From contig JAJFJI010000372.1 of NCBI GenBank assembly GCA_021774205.1, positions 1 to 5,822 on the forward strand: DNA of 5,822 nucleotides. The letters are read 5' to 3'. Shown here one piece after another: positions 1 to 5,644 of the stretch; the first letter of the stretch is position 1; every line of letters begins with the position of its first letter. A program made the translations under genes and the position numbers. The notes under the pieces are model-generated. The model did not search any database and was not told where the DNA came from. It saw nothing but the letters and a program-made list of their open reading frames with translations. The DNA is from Nitrosomonas sp. GTDB lineage: Bacteria > Pseudomonadota > Gammaproteobacteria > Burkholderiales > Nitrosomonadaceae.

Positions 1-143
1 CCCGCTTCGCGCAACCAGAATGACAGTGTGCCTAAAACTAATAGTAATGGCAGTCCAGCAGAAAAGCCCAGTGACAACATGCCCAAGACGCGGGGGTGGG
101 CATAGATACGTAGTGCAGATAACCAACTTGATAAGGCGTTCAT
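1..143 (-). CDS. ampG: AmpG-family muropeptide permease, N-terminal fragment
   Basis: This is the first 47 codons of a minus-strand gene that runs off the left edge. It starts at ATG 143-141 and reads MNALSSWLSALRIYAHPRVL, followed by a hydrophobic first membrane segment at about residues 20-43 that contains LGFSAGLPLLLVLGTL and ends at the FWLREA turn. The 'GF(A/S)SGLP-L...GTL..W' pattern is the N-terminal signature of AmpG-type major facilitator permeases. In E. coli, AmpG imports anhydro-muropeptides across the inner membrane for peptidoglycan recycling and influences AmpC beta-lactamase induction. The gene lies downstream of xth on the same strand, but the 242-nt gap with a terminator-like hairpin argues for its own promoter. 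I see only a weak candidate (CTGACA at 195-190 and TAAATA at 174-169, 15-nt spacer) and no good Shine-Dalgarno sequence. A different PAT-family transporter is possible because only one membrane segment is visible. Confidence 0.75.
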   Translation of the reverse strand, partial: MNALSSWLSALRIYAHPRVLGMLSLGFSAGLPLLLVLGTLSFWLREA

Positions 144-257
144 TATCCTAGAAATCGCAGTTGGGTGTTATTTAGTGTGCGGCGCTTTTTGTCAGTGGAG
201 AGGCGCAATGAGGCGTAATATTGAGCTGTTGCAACGAATTGCAACGCCGGCAGGGAC

Positions 258-289
258 AAAAGGCGGCGTGCTATGAACGTCATAGCGCC
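258..289 (-). terminator. Possible intrinsic terminator of xth
   Basis: Read on the minus strand, GGCG then CTATGA pair with TCATAG and CGCC around a three-base CGT loop. A two-base bulge (CA) interrupts the 3' arm, giving ten pairs in all. Three bases later comes a TTTT run (plus-strand AAAA at 258-261). It lies about 100 nt past the xth stop and before ampG, so it would end xth transcription. The U-run is short and not directly next to the stem, so this is a tentative call. Confidence 0.35.
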
Positions 290-313
290 ATTCACCCAGA
301 AGGTGAGTAATGG
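288..313. repeat. Second hairpin in the xth-ampG gap
   Basis: CCATT plus CACC (288-296) can pair with GGTG plus AATGG (302-313) across a five-base loop, with AGT (306-308) bulged out. It shares bases 288-289 with the neighbouring hairpin at 265-289, so the two would compete at their base. No U-tract follows on either strand. Its function is unknown; it may be part of an intergenic repeat element. Confidence 0.35.
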
Positions 314-385
314 GACTAAGCATATAAGCCTATTATTCATTCGGTTAGTCCTTATTTTAGCGGTCAATTGCAATTTTCAGGAACA

Positions 386-1159
386 TCATAATTCGTAGTC
401 GTAGTCGATAATAAGTGGTGAATGATCTGAAAATCGTTCGGTCTTGTAAATTGAAGCATCTGTTGCCTTATCGGCAATATTTGGTGTGGCAATCTGGTAG
501 TCAATACGCCAACCAACATTATTTGCCCAGGCTTGTCCCCGGTTTGACCACCAGGTATATTGGCCGGGTTCCGGGTTGAGTCGTCGAAATACGTCAACAA
601 ATCCAACTTTGTCTAAAACATTGGTTAACCAGGCGCGTTCTTCGGGTAAAAAACCGGAATTTTTTTGATTGGCGCGCCAGTTTTTTAGGTCGATTTCCTT
701 ATGTGCGATATTCCAATCGCCGCATAGAATGATGTCCCGTTTATCATTTGCTAATGTCTCCAGCAGTGGGAAGAATTTTTCCAGAAAAAAGAATTTAGAT
801 GCTTGTCGATGATCGCCACTGGACCCAGATGGCAGGTAGAGTGAAATTACGCTTAAACCGTCAAAATCGGCACATAAATAGCGCCCTTCTTGATCAATTT
901 CGGCAATACCGATCCCTTCGGTAATACGATCAGGTTTAAGTTGGCTATAGATGCCTACACCACTGTATCCTTTCTTCTCAGCGCAGTGGAAATAGCCGTG
1001 ATAACCACGGGGTGCAAGTATTTCATCCGTAAGATCGGTTATTTGAGCCTTTAATTCCTGCACGCAAATAATATTTGCCCGCCGTGTTGAAAGCCACTGG
1101 AAAAACCCCTTTCTTGCAGCGGCGCGGACGCCATTCAGGTTAAGCGTTATAATTTGCAT
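386..1159 (-). CDS. xth: Exodeoxyribonuclease III (AP endonuclease)
   Basis: A complete 257-residue member of the ExoIII/APE1 endonuclease-exonuclease-phosphatase family. This enzyme cuts DNA 5' of abasic sites, removes blocked 3' ends and degrades duplex DNA 3' to 5' in base-excision repair. All the expected metal and catalytic motifs are visible: N9 in LNLNGVR, E35 in CVQELK, Y108 in LYLPSG, D148 and N150 in GDWN, D220 in RIDY, and D245-H246 in the C-terminal SDHSP. The length fits the family. I chose ATG 1159-1157 because the family's first beta strand (MQIITLNLNG) starts there. The open frame continues upstream to 1237, but that extension lies inside pyrE and has no family-like sequence. 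No Shine-Dalgarno sequence precedes the start, and a GTG codon sits directly before the ATG. The gene is divergent from pyrE with 30 nt between starts. A TATAAA at 1216-1211 (minus strand, inside pyrE) could be its -10 box, but no matching -35 was found. Confidence 0.95.
   Translation of the reverse strand: MQIITLNLNGVRAAARKGFFQWLSTRRANIICVQELKAQITDLTDEILAPRGYHGYFHCAEKKGYSGVGIYSQLKPDRITEGIGIAEIDQEGRYLCADFDGLSVISLYLPSGSSGDHRQASKFFFLEKFFPLLETLANDKRDIILCGDWNIAHKEIDLKNWRANQKNSGFLPEERAWLTNVLDKVGFVDVFRRLNPEPGQYTWWSNRGQAWANNVGWRIDYQIATPNIADKATDASIYKTERFSDHSPLIIDYDYEL
1125..1153 (+). promoter_or_regulatory. Predicted pyrE promoter, inside the xth start
   Basis: A perfect TATAAT at 1148-1153 is preceded, after a 17-nt spacer, by CGGACG at 1125-1130, which matches three of six bases of TTGACA. 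Transcription would start near 1160, giving a leader of about 30 nt before the pyrE ATG. The whole promoter lies within the first codons of xth on the opposite strand. The weak -35 and lack of an extended -10 leave some doubt. Confidence 0.5.
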
Positions 1160-1189
1160 CACATTATTTTTATTGGGTTGATCAAGGTT

Positions 1190-1840
1190 ATGTCCGATTT
1201 CCGTCAAGCATTTATAGCGTTCGCAATTAACCATCATGTGCTGTGCTTTGGTGATTTTAAGACCAAAGCAGGACGCAATTCCCCTTATTTTTTTAATGCT
1301 GGCTTATTTAATGATGGAGATACTTTGCGTCAGCTCGGTCAATTTTACGCGAAAGCGATTCTCGCCGCTCAGCTTCCGTTTGATACGTTGTTTGGGCCAG
1401 CCTATAAGGGTATTCCGTTAGTCAGCTCGGTCGCAATTGCTTTGGCTGAGCATGGGCATAACTATCCTTTCTGTTTTAATCGTAAAGAAGTAAAAGATCA
1501 TGGTGAAGGTGGTTCTCTCGTCGGAGCCCCACTAACAGGGCGTGTATTGATTGTGGATGATGTTATCTCAGCCGGGACATCAGTGCGCGAATCGGTCGAT
1601 CTTATTCAATCGTCAGGTGCGACGCCTGGTGGGGTCGTTATTGCACTTGATCGCATGGAGCGGGGCAGCGGACAATTTTCTGCGGTACAAGAAGTTAAGA
1701 AAACTCACCAGATACCCGTTATCAGTATTGTTGATCTAAACGATCTGACCAGTCATCTTCAAAATAGAAGTGACCTGATAAGCAATCTGCAAGCAGTTGA
1801 GCGTTATCGTGCGCAATATGGCGTTGGCCGATTCAGCTAA
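1190..1840 (+). CDS. pyrE: Orotate phosphoribosyltransferase
   Basis: A complete 216-residue cytoplasmic enzyme of de novo pyrimidine synthesis that joins orotate and PRPP to make orotidine 5'-monophosphate and pyrophosphate. The E. coli protein is 213 residues and aligns end to end by eye. Visible landmarks are K26 in the KAGR segment, the SPYFFNAG strand at 31-38, FGPAYKGIP at 68-76, the flexible catalytic loop RKEVKDHGEGG at 98-108 (R98, K99, K102, H104), and the PRPP-binding motif VLIVDDVISAGT at 119-130 with its paired aspartates. ATG 1190 is the only in-frame ATG near the family start. The frame stays open back to a TTG at 1154, but those 12 residues are not family-like. AAGG at 1184-1187 is only two bases from the ATG, a short spacing for ribosome binding. 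The short leader leaves no room for the attenuator that controls pyrE in E. coli, so regulation here must differ. No clear terminator follows the stop. Confidence 0.96.
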   Translation: MSDFRQAFIAFAINHHVLCFGDFKTKAGRNSPYFFNAGLFNDGDTLRQLGQFYAKAILAAQLPFDTLFGPAYKGIPLVSSVAIALAEHGHNYPFCFNRKEVKDHGEGGSLVGAPLTGRVLIVDDVISAGTSVRESVDLIQSSGATPGGVVIALDRMERGSGQFSAVQEVKKTHQIPVISIVDLNDLTSHLQNRSDLISNLQAVERYRAQYGVGRFS

Positions 1841-2072
1841 AAATCGCAATTAATCGCTACAAAAGACAGCGAATTAGAAAAATAATTGGTGTTTATTACT
1901 CAGTTGCACCATTTATTTTCTAAGTGACTAACCTCATGGGTATTGTCTTTGGCAGCGTTAATTCGCTGAAATAGCAAGTAATTACGTCGCCTATGCCTTA
2001 TAGAAAAAAGCCGCGTACGCGAACGTTATGCAACTGCAGTTTTTAAATTCAAGTTATGACAGGAGAAAGGCC
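1841..2072. other. Non-coding gap with small palindromes
   Basis: This stretch between pyrE and the DUF4124 gene has no supported gene. It holds a 10-nt inverted repeat, CAGCGAATTA at 1867-1876 against TAATTCGCTG at 1959-1968. It also holds a local CAGCG/CGCTG hairpin at 1953-1968 and two perfect 10-bp palindromes, CGCGTACGCG at 2012-2021 and AACTGCAGTT at 2032-2041. The promoter of the next gene should be here, but I find only a TATAGA at 1999-2004 without a -35 match. No intrinsic terminator for pyrE is evident. Confidence 0.5.
2061..2065 (+). promoter_or_regulatory. Shine-Dalgarno site of the DUF4124 gene
   Basis: AGGAG ends seven bases before ATG 2073. This good spacing decides the start in favour of 2073 over the in-frame ATG at 2028. 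The choice also places a clean signal peptide at the N-terminus. Confidence 0.75.
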
Positions 2073-2663
2073 ATGCGCGGTTTAATTTTGATTTCGATTA
2101 TATTTGTGTTTGTTCAGCCAGCATCTGCTGCACTCAAAAAATGTGTGGACGATCATGGAAAGTTTCATTATTACGATAGTATCCTGCCACATGAATGTCA
2201 AGGCAAGGCAACCATTGAAATGAATAAACAAGGGGTCGTTATCAATCGAGTCGAAGAAGCGATATCACAATCATCTGAAGAAGATAAGACTGCACACCTT
2301 GTTGAATCGCAGCGACTAGCGCGCGAAAAAAAAGAAGATACCGTTTTGCTCAATATCTATACCAGCGTCGAGGAAATTGATCTGGCTCGTGAACGTAACC
2401 TCCATCCGGTAGCATTGGCTATCATTGGAACAGAGAAGCGTCTTGATATTGCGCAAACCCGGCTTGAAAATTTGCAGAAACAAGCCAATGAAGCCGAGAA
2501 ATCAGGTAGTCCAAACCTTGCTTCCATCCAGGAAGATATTATTCCCGCACAAAGAGAAGTGGCAAACTTACGCAAAGAAGTGTTGGACAATCAAAAACGT
2601 ATGGAAAGCATTAAGGCTAAATTTGATAACGACAAGAAGCGTTTTATAGTGTTAGTTGAATAG
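2073..2663 (+). CDS. Secreted DUF4124 protein with C-terminal coiled coil
   Basis: A 196-residue protein of unknown function. Residues 1-19 form a Sec signal peptide: one arginine, a hydrophobic core LILISIIFVFV, and a cleavage site after ASA. It should therefore act in the periplasm or outside the cell. Residues about 20-60 fit the DUF4124 domain: K-C24-x-D-x-x-G-K-x-x-Y followed by C42, with the two cysteines likely to form a disulfide. Residues about 75-115 contain the LLNIYTSVEEIDLARERNL segment often seen after DUF4124 in betaproteobacterial proteins (recalled, not searched). From about 122 to 190 the sequence is highly charged with heptad-like spacing, predicting a coiled coil broken near residues 143-155 (SGSPN). 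The gene stands alone: it is divided from pyrE by 232 nt and converges with the hydrolase gene 33 nt away. The product may bind the cell envelope or other proteins, but nothing in the sequence shows a partner or activity. Confidence 0.85.
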   Translation: MRGLILISIIFVFVQPASAALKKCVDDHGKFHYYDSILPHECQGKATIEMNKQGVVINRVEEAISQSSEEDKTAHLVESQRLAREKKEDTVLLNIYTSVEEIDLARERNLHPVALAIIGTEKRLDIAQTRLENLQKQANEAEKSGSPNLASIQEDIIPAQREVANLRKEVLDNQKRMESIKAKFDNDKKRFIVLVE

Positions 2664-2688
2664 AAAAATGAGTAATATTATGTTGTTA

Positions 2689-2707
2689 ATGTCAGTTTAT
2701 GTGACAT
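2689..2707. terminator. Weak hairpin between convergent genes
   Basis: ATGTCA at 2689-2694 and TGACAT at 2702-2707 form a six-pair stem around a seven-base loop that contains the hydrolase stop codon. It sits where two convergent genes end and might act in both directions. Neither side has a proper U-tract (GTTTAG on plus, TAACAAC on minus), so termination is uncertain. Confidence 0.25.
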
Positions 2708-3707
2708 GTTTAGGTAGCGTCATGCGTTCCATCAGGTAACATAGACAGTCCTGGCGAATAATTTGTGTGTCTCGTGTCAACATGGATGGCATAACAGGTT
2801 GACGGATCCGGAGTGCATTACCATCAAGATAGAAATACTGTGCAGCCACTTCACGATCTTGCTCATCCGAGATGCGAAGTAAAATATCGCTATCTGATTG
2901 CTGCCAACCAAGCAGCGTATTGATAGGCAGTTCGCGGAAATTCATATGATCGATATCTTCCACAAGGCGCAAATCCAGTCCGTCTTCATGAAAGCCGACT
3001 TGTACCTCAGGGGCAAGCCGAACGACGGCCACGGTATGAAAGAGTTCAATATCGTGTTTGGCAATCGGGCGTGATGGAATGTCTGCTAAATGCATGCAGG
3101 CTGTCAAATATTCTGTGGCATGCGCAATCCCCTGCGGGTTATCCGGTTTGCCGCATTCTAGTGTTACAGCTGGTCCGAGTTCTGCAAACGCCAGAGATTG
3201 TACCCCTTGAGGGCGCCTAAAGTAGATAACCGTTCGATCGAACAGCGTGGCCAAATGTAAAAAACTAGGTTGTAGTTTGTTTACGCAGGCATAGTGCGGA
3301 TTCAGGCCAGAATTATTATGGATATCGATACTGGCAAATAATCCGTTTTTTGATATCTCGTCAAAAACTTGTTTTGCCATGGCATGCTCTGATGTATTGC
3401 CTGGGTTCCAAATTCGATTATAGTCTGGCTGGTTATCGAGATGCCGCATGCGATGGCGGGCAGCGCTTATGTTGCCTATGAATAGAGACAGCGCGCGTGG
3501 TAACACCTGGTGTTGGTGTTGATGCAAAAGATTGCGGACAGCATTCCACCCAACTGGCTCGTTTCCGTGAAGCAAGACTGAAATGAAAAGTGGTGGTGTA
3601 CGATGACCCTGAAGGTGAAATAAAGTAGGGCCATCCAACATTTTATACAGTTCATGGGCTTCCAGATCAAGCAGGCCGTTTGGAATCTCGTATCGTATCG
3701 TTAGCAT
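2697..3707 (-). CDS. Aspartoacylase/succinylglutamate desuccinylase-type zinc hydrolase
   Basis: A complete 336-residue protein of the AstE/AspA-type zinc hydrolases, related to M14 carboxypeptidases. Family members remove an acyl or amino-acid group from an amide-linked substrate. Visible motifs are HGNEP at 47-51 (zinc ligands H47 and E50), DYNRIW at 95-100 (R98 likely binds the substrate carboxylate), DIHNNSG at 128-134 (third zinc ligand H130), and TLECG at 182-186 (E184, likely the catalytic base). Residues from about 220 form the smaller C-terminal beta domain common in the family. There is no signal peptide, so it should be cytoplasmic. ATG 3707-3705 is fixed by an in-frame TAA two codons upstream, yet no Shine-Dalgarno sequence precedes it. 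The gene lies 51 nt downstream of the GCS2-type ligase on the same strand, probably as its operon partner. It is not clearly AstE of arginine catabolism because no other ast gene is nearby. The true substrate cannot be read from the sequence. Confidence 0.87.
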   Translation of the reverse strand: MLTIRYEIPNGLLDLEAHELYKMLDGPTLFHLQGHRTPPLFISVLLHGNEPVGWNAVRNLLHQHQHQVLPRALSLFIGNISAARHRMRHLDNQPDYNRIWNPGNTSEHAMAKQVFDEISKNGLFASIDIHNNSGLNPHYACVNKLQPSFLHLATLFDRTVIYFRRPQGVQSLAFAELGPAVTLECGKPDNPQGIAHATEYLTACMHLADIPSRPIAKHDIELFHTVAVVRLAPEVQVGFHEDGLDLRLVEDIDHMNFRELPINTLLGWQQSDSDILLRISDEQDREVAAQYFYLDGNALRIRQPVMPSMLTRDTQIIRQDCLCYLMERMTLPKHVT

Positions 3708-3720
3708 GGATTAATGTTTT

Positions 3721-3751
3721 AAGCCCCTAGCGAAAAAAACTGGGCTTTTTT
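3721..3751 (+). terminator. Plus-oriented intrinsic terminator structure between two minus-strand genes
   Basis: AAGCCC (3721-3726) pairs with GGGCTT (3742-3747). AG (3729-3730) and CT (3740-3741) add two inner pairs around an A-rich loop, and the stem runs into TTTTTT ending at 3751. As read on the plus strand this is a textbook terminator. On the minus strand, along which both flanking genes are transcribed, the stem is followed by AAAAC and would not terminate. It therefore appears to block antisense transcription, or serves as a leader hairpin for the hydrolase mRNA. Confidence 0.5.
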
Positions 3752-3758
3752 AAGTTGT

Positions 3759-5192
3759 TTAGATTGTCCATTCGTGTACTGGATTGCCACGTTGTTGCTG
3801 CGCAGCATATGCTGCGGTCAGTGCTTGCATGTCATGATCATGAGTAGCTGCAAATCGTTTTTGCCAGTTTGCACCGGTTTGACCGGATTTGATGCGTTGT
3901 TCGATAATATCGAGATAAAGCCGGATATCCGCTTGATTGATCTCCAGGCTTTCAAGACCTGAACGTGCTAATGGCAGCAAACACTGGAGAAGATGTTCTC
4001 TCGCGTTTATGCGCTGACCCGCCGACCATTGAAATTCAGCTTTTAATCCGAATTGTGCTGCCGCATAAAAGTTGTTCTGTGCCTGGGAGAAAGAGAGATT
4101 CTGTTCGGGAGGCGTGGTACTGTCAACCAGATTTTTCATCATGCCCGTAAAGAATGCCGCATTGGCGACAGTATCAATAATACTAGGCCCCGCAGGAATA
4201 ACCCGGTGCTCTATCCGCAAATGAGGCTCGCCTTCAGAATCAAATCCGATAAGGGGCCGGTTCCAGCGCCAGATAGTGCCGTTATGAAGCCGTAGATGTG
4301 CAAGGTTCTCTGGTGGCTCATCATATTTTACTGGGAGGACGACTGGAAAGTGATCGCAGTTCTCCAGAAAACATTCCAGCAAGGATGTTGTGGCAAACCC
4401 TGTGCCTAATGAAACGCGCTTAAAATTACCTTCTTTGGAGTTTTTGTGGCCGCCGATCGATACGGATTGCTCGAATAATGGAATCCTTGTTTCTTCCCAG
4501 AGATGTTTGCCAAATAAATAGGGCGAGTTGCTGGTAGCAGCGACCATTGGTCCTGATAATATGATGGCTGCGTTGTAATAGCGTATGGCCAGGTTGGACG
4601 GGATCTGCAAGTGAAGCTGAAACGAGGTTGTTGCTGCTTCTAACATAACATCGTTATGCGTGGTAGACAAATGCTCTTTTCCCTCGATATTGATTCGCAA
4701 GGGTTGGCCATGGCGTAATCGGAAAATTTGTTCATTAAGCGCACGGTAGCGTGGGGAATTGGACATTTGCTGTAGCGATAAATCATCTTCCATAACAGTG
4801 GGCAAAATACCAATCATTAGCATATCCGCATCTAATAAGCGCGCCTGGTGACGACATTGATTGTAAATTTGCGTTAGCCCTTGTTTCATATCATTGAAGA
4901 CATTACCGGTGAGATGTTGGGGTGGGCTGTTCAATTCGATGTTAAAACTTGCCAGTTCCGGAACAACCAGCGGGTCATTTAGTGATTGTAGGAAACATTC
5001 ATTAATTGGCGCAGGCCGGAAATCCCGGTCAATTAACCATGCTTCAAGTTCATAGCCAAACATATTTTGTTTGTATGAGAAGCGATTTTGTTCCAGCCAA
5101 TCGCCAACTATTCGTGTTTCTTCACGAAGGCGGTCGTTGAATATCTCCAGATCTTCGGTACTGAAATGGCTAGAAGGTATTTCATTGCCCAT
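3759..5192 (-). CDS. GCS2-type glutamate-cysteine ligase-like carboxylate-amine ligase
   Basis: A 477-residue member of the glutamate-cysteine ligase family 2 (YbdK-like, COG2170 type). These enzymes use ATP to activate a carboxylate, often the gamma-carboxyl of glutamate, and join it to an amine. Visible conserved blocks are GYELEAW at 46-52 (E48 and E50, metal/ATP ligands), FNIELNSPP at 83-91, TTSFQLHLQ at 188-196 (Q192, H194), NGTIWRWNRP at 304-313, and RIEHRVIPAGPSIID at 326-340 with R330 and D340. No signal peptide or membrane segment is seen. The start is ATG 5192 with GGAG nine bases upstream. A TTG five codons earlier is less likely because it overlaps that ribosome site. The protein is longer than E. 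coli YbdK (372 residues, from memory), with extra sequence in the N-terminal and central parts. It is the first gene of a two-gene unit with the zinc hydrolase. It is unlikely to be the main glutathione-synthesis enzyme, since no gshB lies nearby and this subfamily is divergent. The amine and acid substrates are unknown. Confidence 0.85.
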   Translation of the reverse strand: MGNEIPSSHFSTEDLEIFNDRLREETRIVGDWLEQNRFSYKQNMFGYELEAWLIDRDFRPAPINECFLQSLNDPLVVPELASFNIELNSPPQHLTGNVFNDMKQGLTQIYNQCRHQARLLDADMLMIGILPTVMEDDLSLQQMSNSPRYRALNEQIFRLRHGQPLRINIEGKEHLSTTHNDVMLEAATTSFQLHLQIPSNLAIRYYNAAIILSGPMVAATSNSPYLFGKHLWEETRIPLFEQSVSIGGHKNSKEGNFKRVSLGTGFATTSLLECFLENCDHFPVVLPVKYDEPPENLAHLRLHNGTIWRWNRPLIGFDSEGEPHLRIEHRVIPAGPSIIDTVANAAFFTGMMKNLVDSTTPPEQNLSFSQAQNNFYAAAQFGLKAEFQWSAGQRINAREHLLQCLLPLARSGLESLEINQADIRLYLDIIEQRIKSGQTGANWQKRFAATHDHDMQALTAAYAAQQQRGNPVHEWTI

Positions 5193-5201
5193 AATACGAC
5201 A

Positions 5202-5205
5202 CTCC
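5202..5205 (-). promoter_or_regulatory. Shine-Dalgarno site of the GCS2-type ligase
   Basis: GGAG on the minus strand lies nine bases before ATG 5192. It overlaps the alternative in-frame TTG at 5207-5205, which favours the ATG as the real start. Confidence 0.6.
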
Positions 5206-5379
5206 AAGGTATTCTCTCTGTTGCTAAATTAACCTTCCAATAGCGTTAGTGCAACAAATCTTTTTTACGTAGAATCTCTACTCCAAAAATAACTAATAAA
5301 AGATATATCCACGACTTTGCCAGTGGACTATCCAATTTTGGCGTGGTTTGGGATTTTGTGGCTGAAATAAGAATACAAT

Positions 5380-5403
5380 CACAAACACAAACACAAACAC
5401 AAA
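5380..5403 (+). repeat. Hexanucleotide tandem repeat (CACAAA)4
   Basis: Four perfect copies of CACAAA, followed by a partial CA. The array is non-coding on both strands as far as I can tell and lies about 190 nt upstream of the ligase start. Short arrays like this can change length by replication slippage. Confidence 0.9.
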
Positions 5404-5414
5404 CAGTAACTGTT
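5402..5414. repeat. Dyad AACAGT-A-ACTGTT
   Basis: A 13-base perfect dyad with six-base arms and a one-base centre, directly next to the CACAAA array. Its arms match those of the palindrome at 5573-5584, so both could be sites for the same dimeric DNA-binding protein. Confidence 0.5.
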
Positions 5415-5572
5415 ATAGAGCATGGAGATGCGGAAAATTATATTATATTTTGGGAATCCCATGGCAGGCTATTTATGTTGCTATAGTAAGCAAAACTTTC
5501 GATTCTAAGTAGGCTGATGCGGGTAATTTGGAATTATAACGCTCGCTATTCTTATCATTACATAAGTTTAGT

Positions 5573-5584
5573 ACAGTTAACTGT
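5573..5584. repeat. Palindrome ACAGTTAACTGT
   Basis: A perfect 12-base palindrome 60 nt past the stop of the right-edge gene. It differs from the dyad at 5402-5414 only by one extra base at the centre. No regulator gene is visible in the window. Confidence 0.5.
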
Positions 5585-5644
5585 TGCCCTCACAATTCTA
5601 AGTGTGAATCAAACAGAATTTGAATAGCCGCAAGCAATGACAAT

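Larger units (their letters stand above)
5193..5644. other. 452-nt AT-rich non-coding gap with clustered dyads
   Basis: No convincing gene lies between the ligase start and the stop of the right-edge gene. The gap should hold the ligase promoter, but only a poor candidate is seen (minus strand, TTGCAC and TAATTT with a 17-nt spacer). It contains a GTTGC/GCAAC stem at 5220-5255, GTAGA-ATC-TCTAC at 5269-5281, a (CACAAA)4 repeat, and two related ACAGT/ACTGT dyads. It also contains CTTAT/ATAAG at 5551-5566 and TCACA/TGTGA at 5590-5607. The nine-base word ATTCTAAGT occurs twice (5502-5510 and 5595-5603). The gap may be decayed sequence or a regulatory region. Confidence 0.5.

Noticed and set aside
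143..373. Minus-strand 76-codon open frame whose stop overlaps the ampG ATG as TAATG.
   Set aside because: It spans the two hairpins, has no Shine-Dalgarno sequence, and its peptide has no recognisable domain. The TAATG overlap is probably chance.
1160..1237. Upstream extension of xth by 26 codons.
   Set aside because: The added residues lie inside pyrE, have no family similarity and no ribosome site; the family N-terminus begins at 1159.
2357..2649. Open frames on both strands within the DUF4124 gene.
   Set aside because: They are shadows; the chosen frame has a signal peptide, a ribosome site and a family-like domain.
3774..4295. Three plus-strand open frames of 61-80 codons inside the ligase gene.
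   Set aside because: They are antisense shadows of a gene with conserved motifs and show no domain of their own.
5380..5414. Possible CRISPR-like array.
   Set aside because: The unit is six bases with no spacers, so it is a simple tandem repeat.
5422..5508. Plus-strand 28-codon open frame starting MEMRKIILYF.
   Set aside because: There is no properly spaced ribosome site or promoter, and the length is within chance for an AT-rich gap.
5590..5607. TCACA-N8-TGTGA resembling a CRP/FNR-type site.
   Set aside because: The half-sites are in the opposite order to TGTGA-N6-TCACA and the spacer is wrong, so it is only a dyad.
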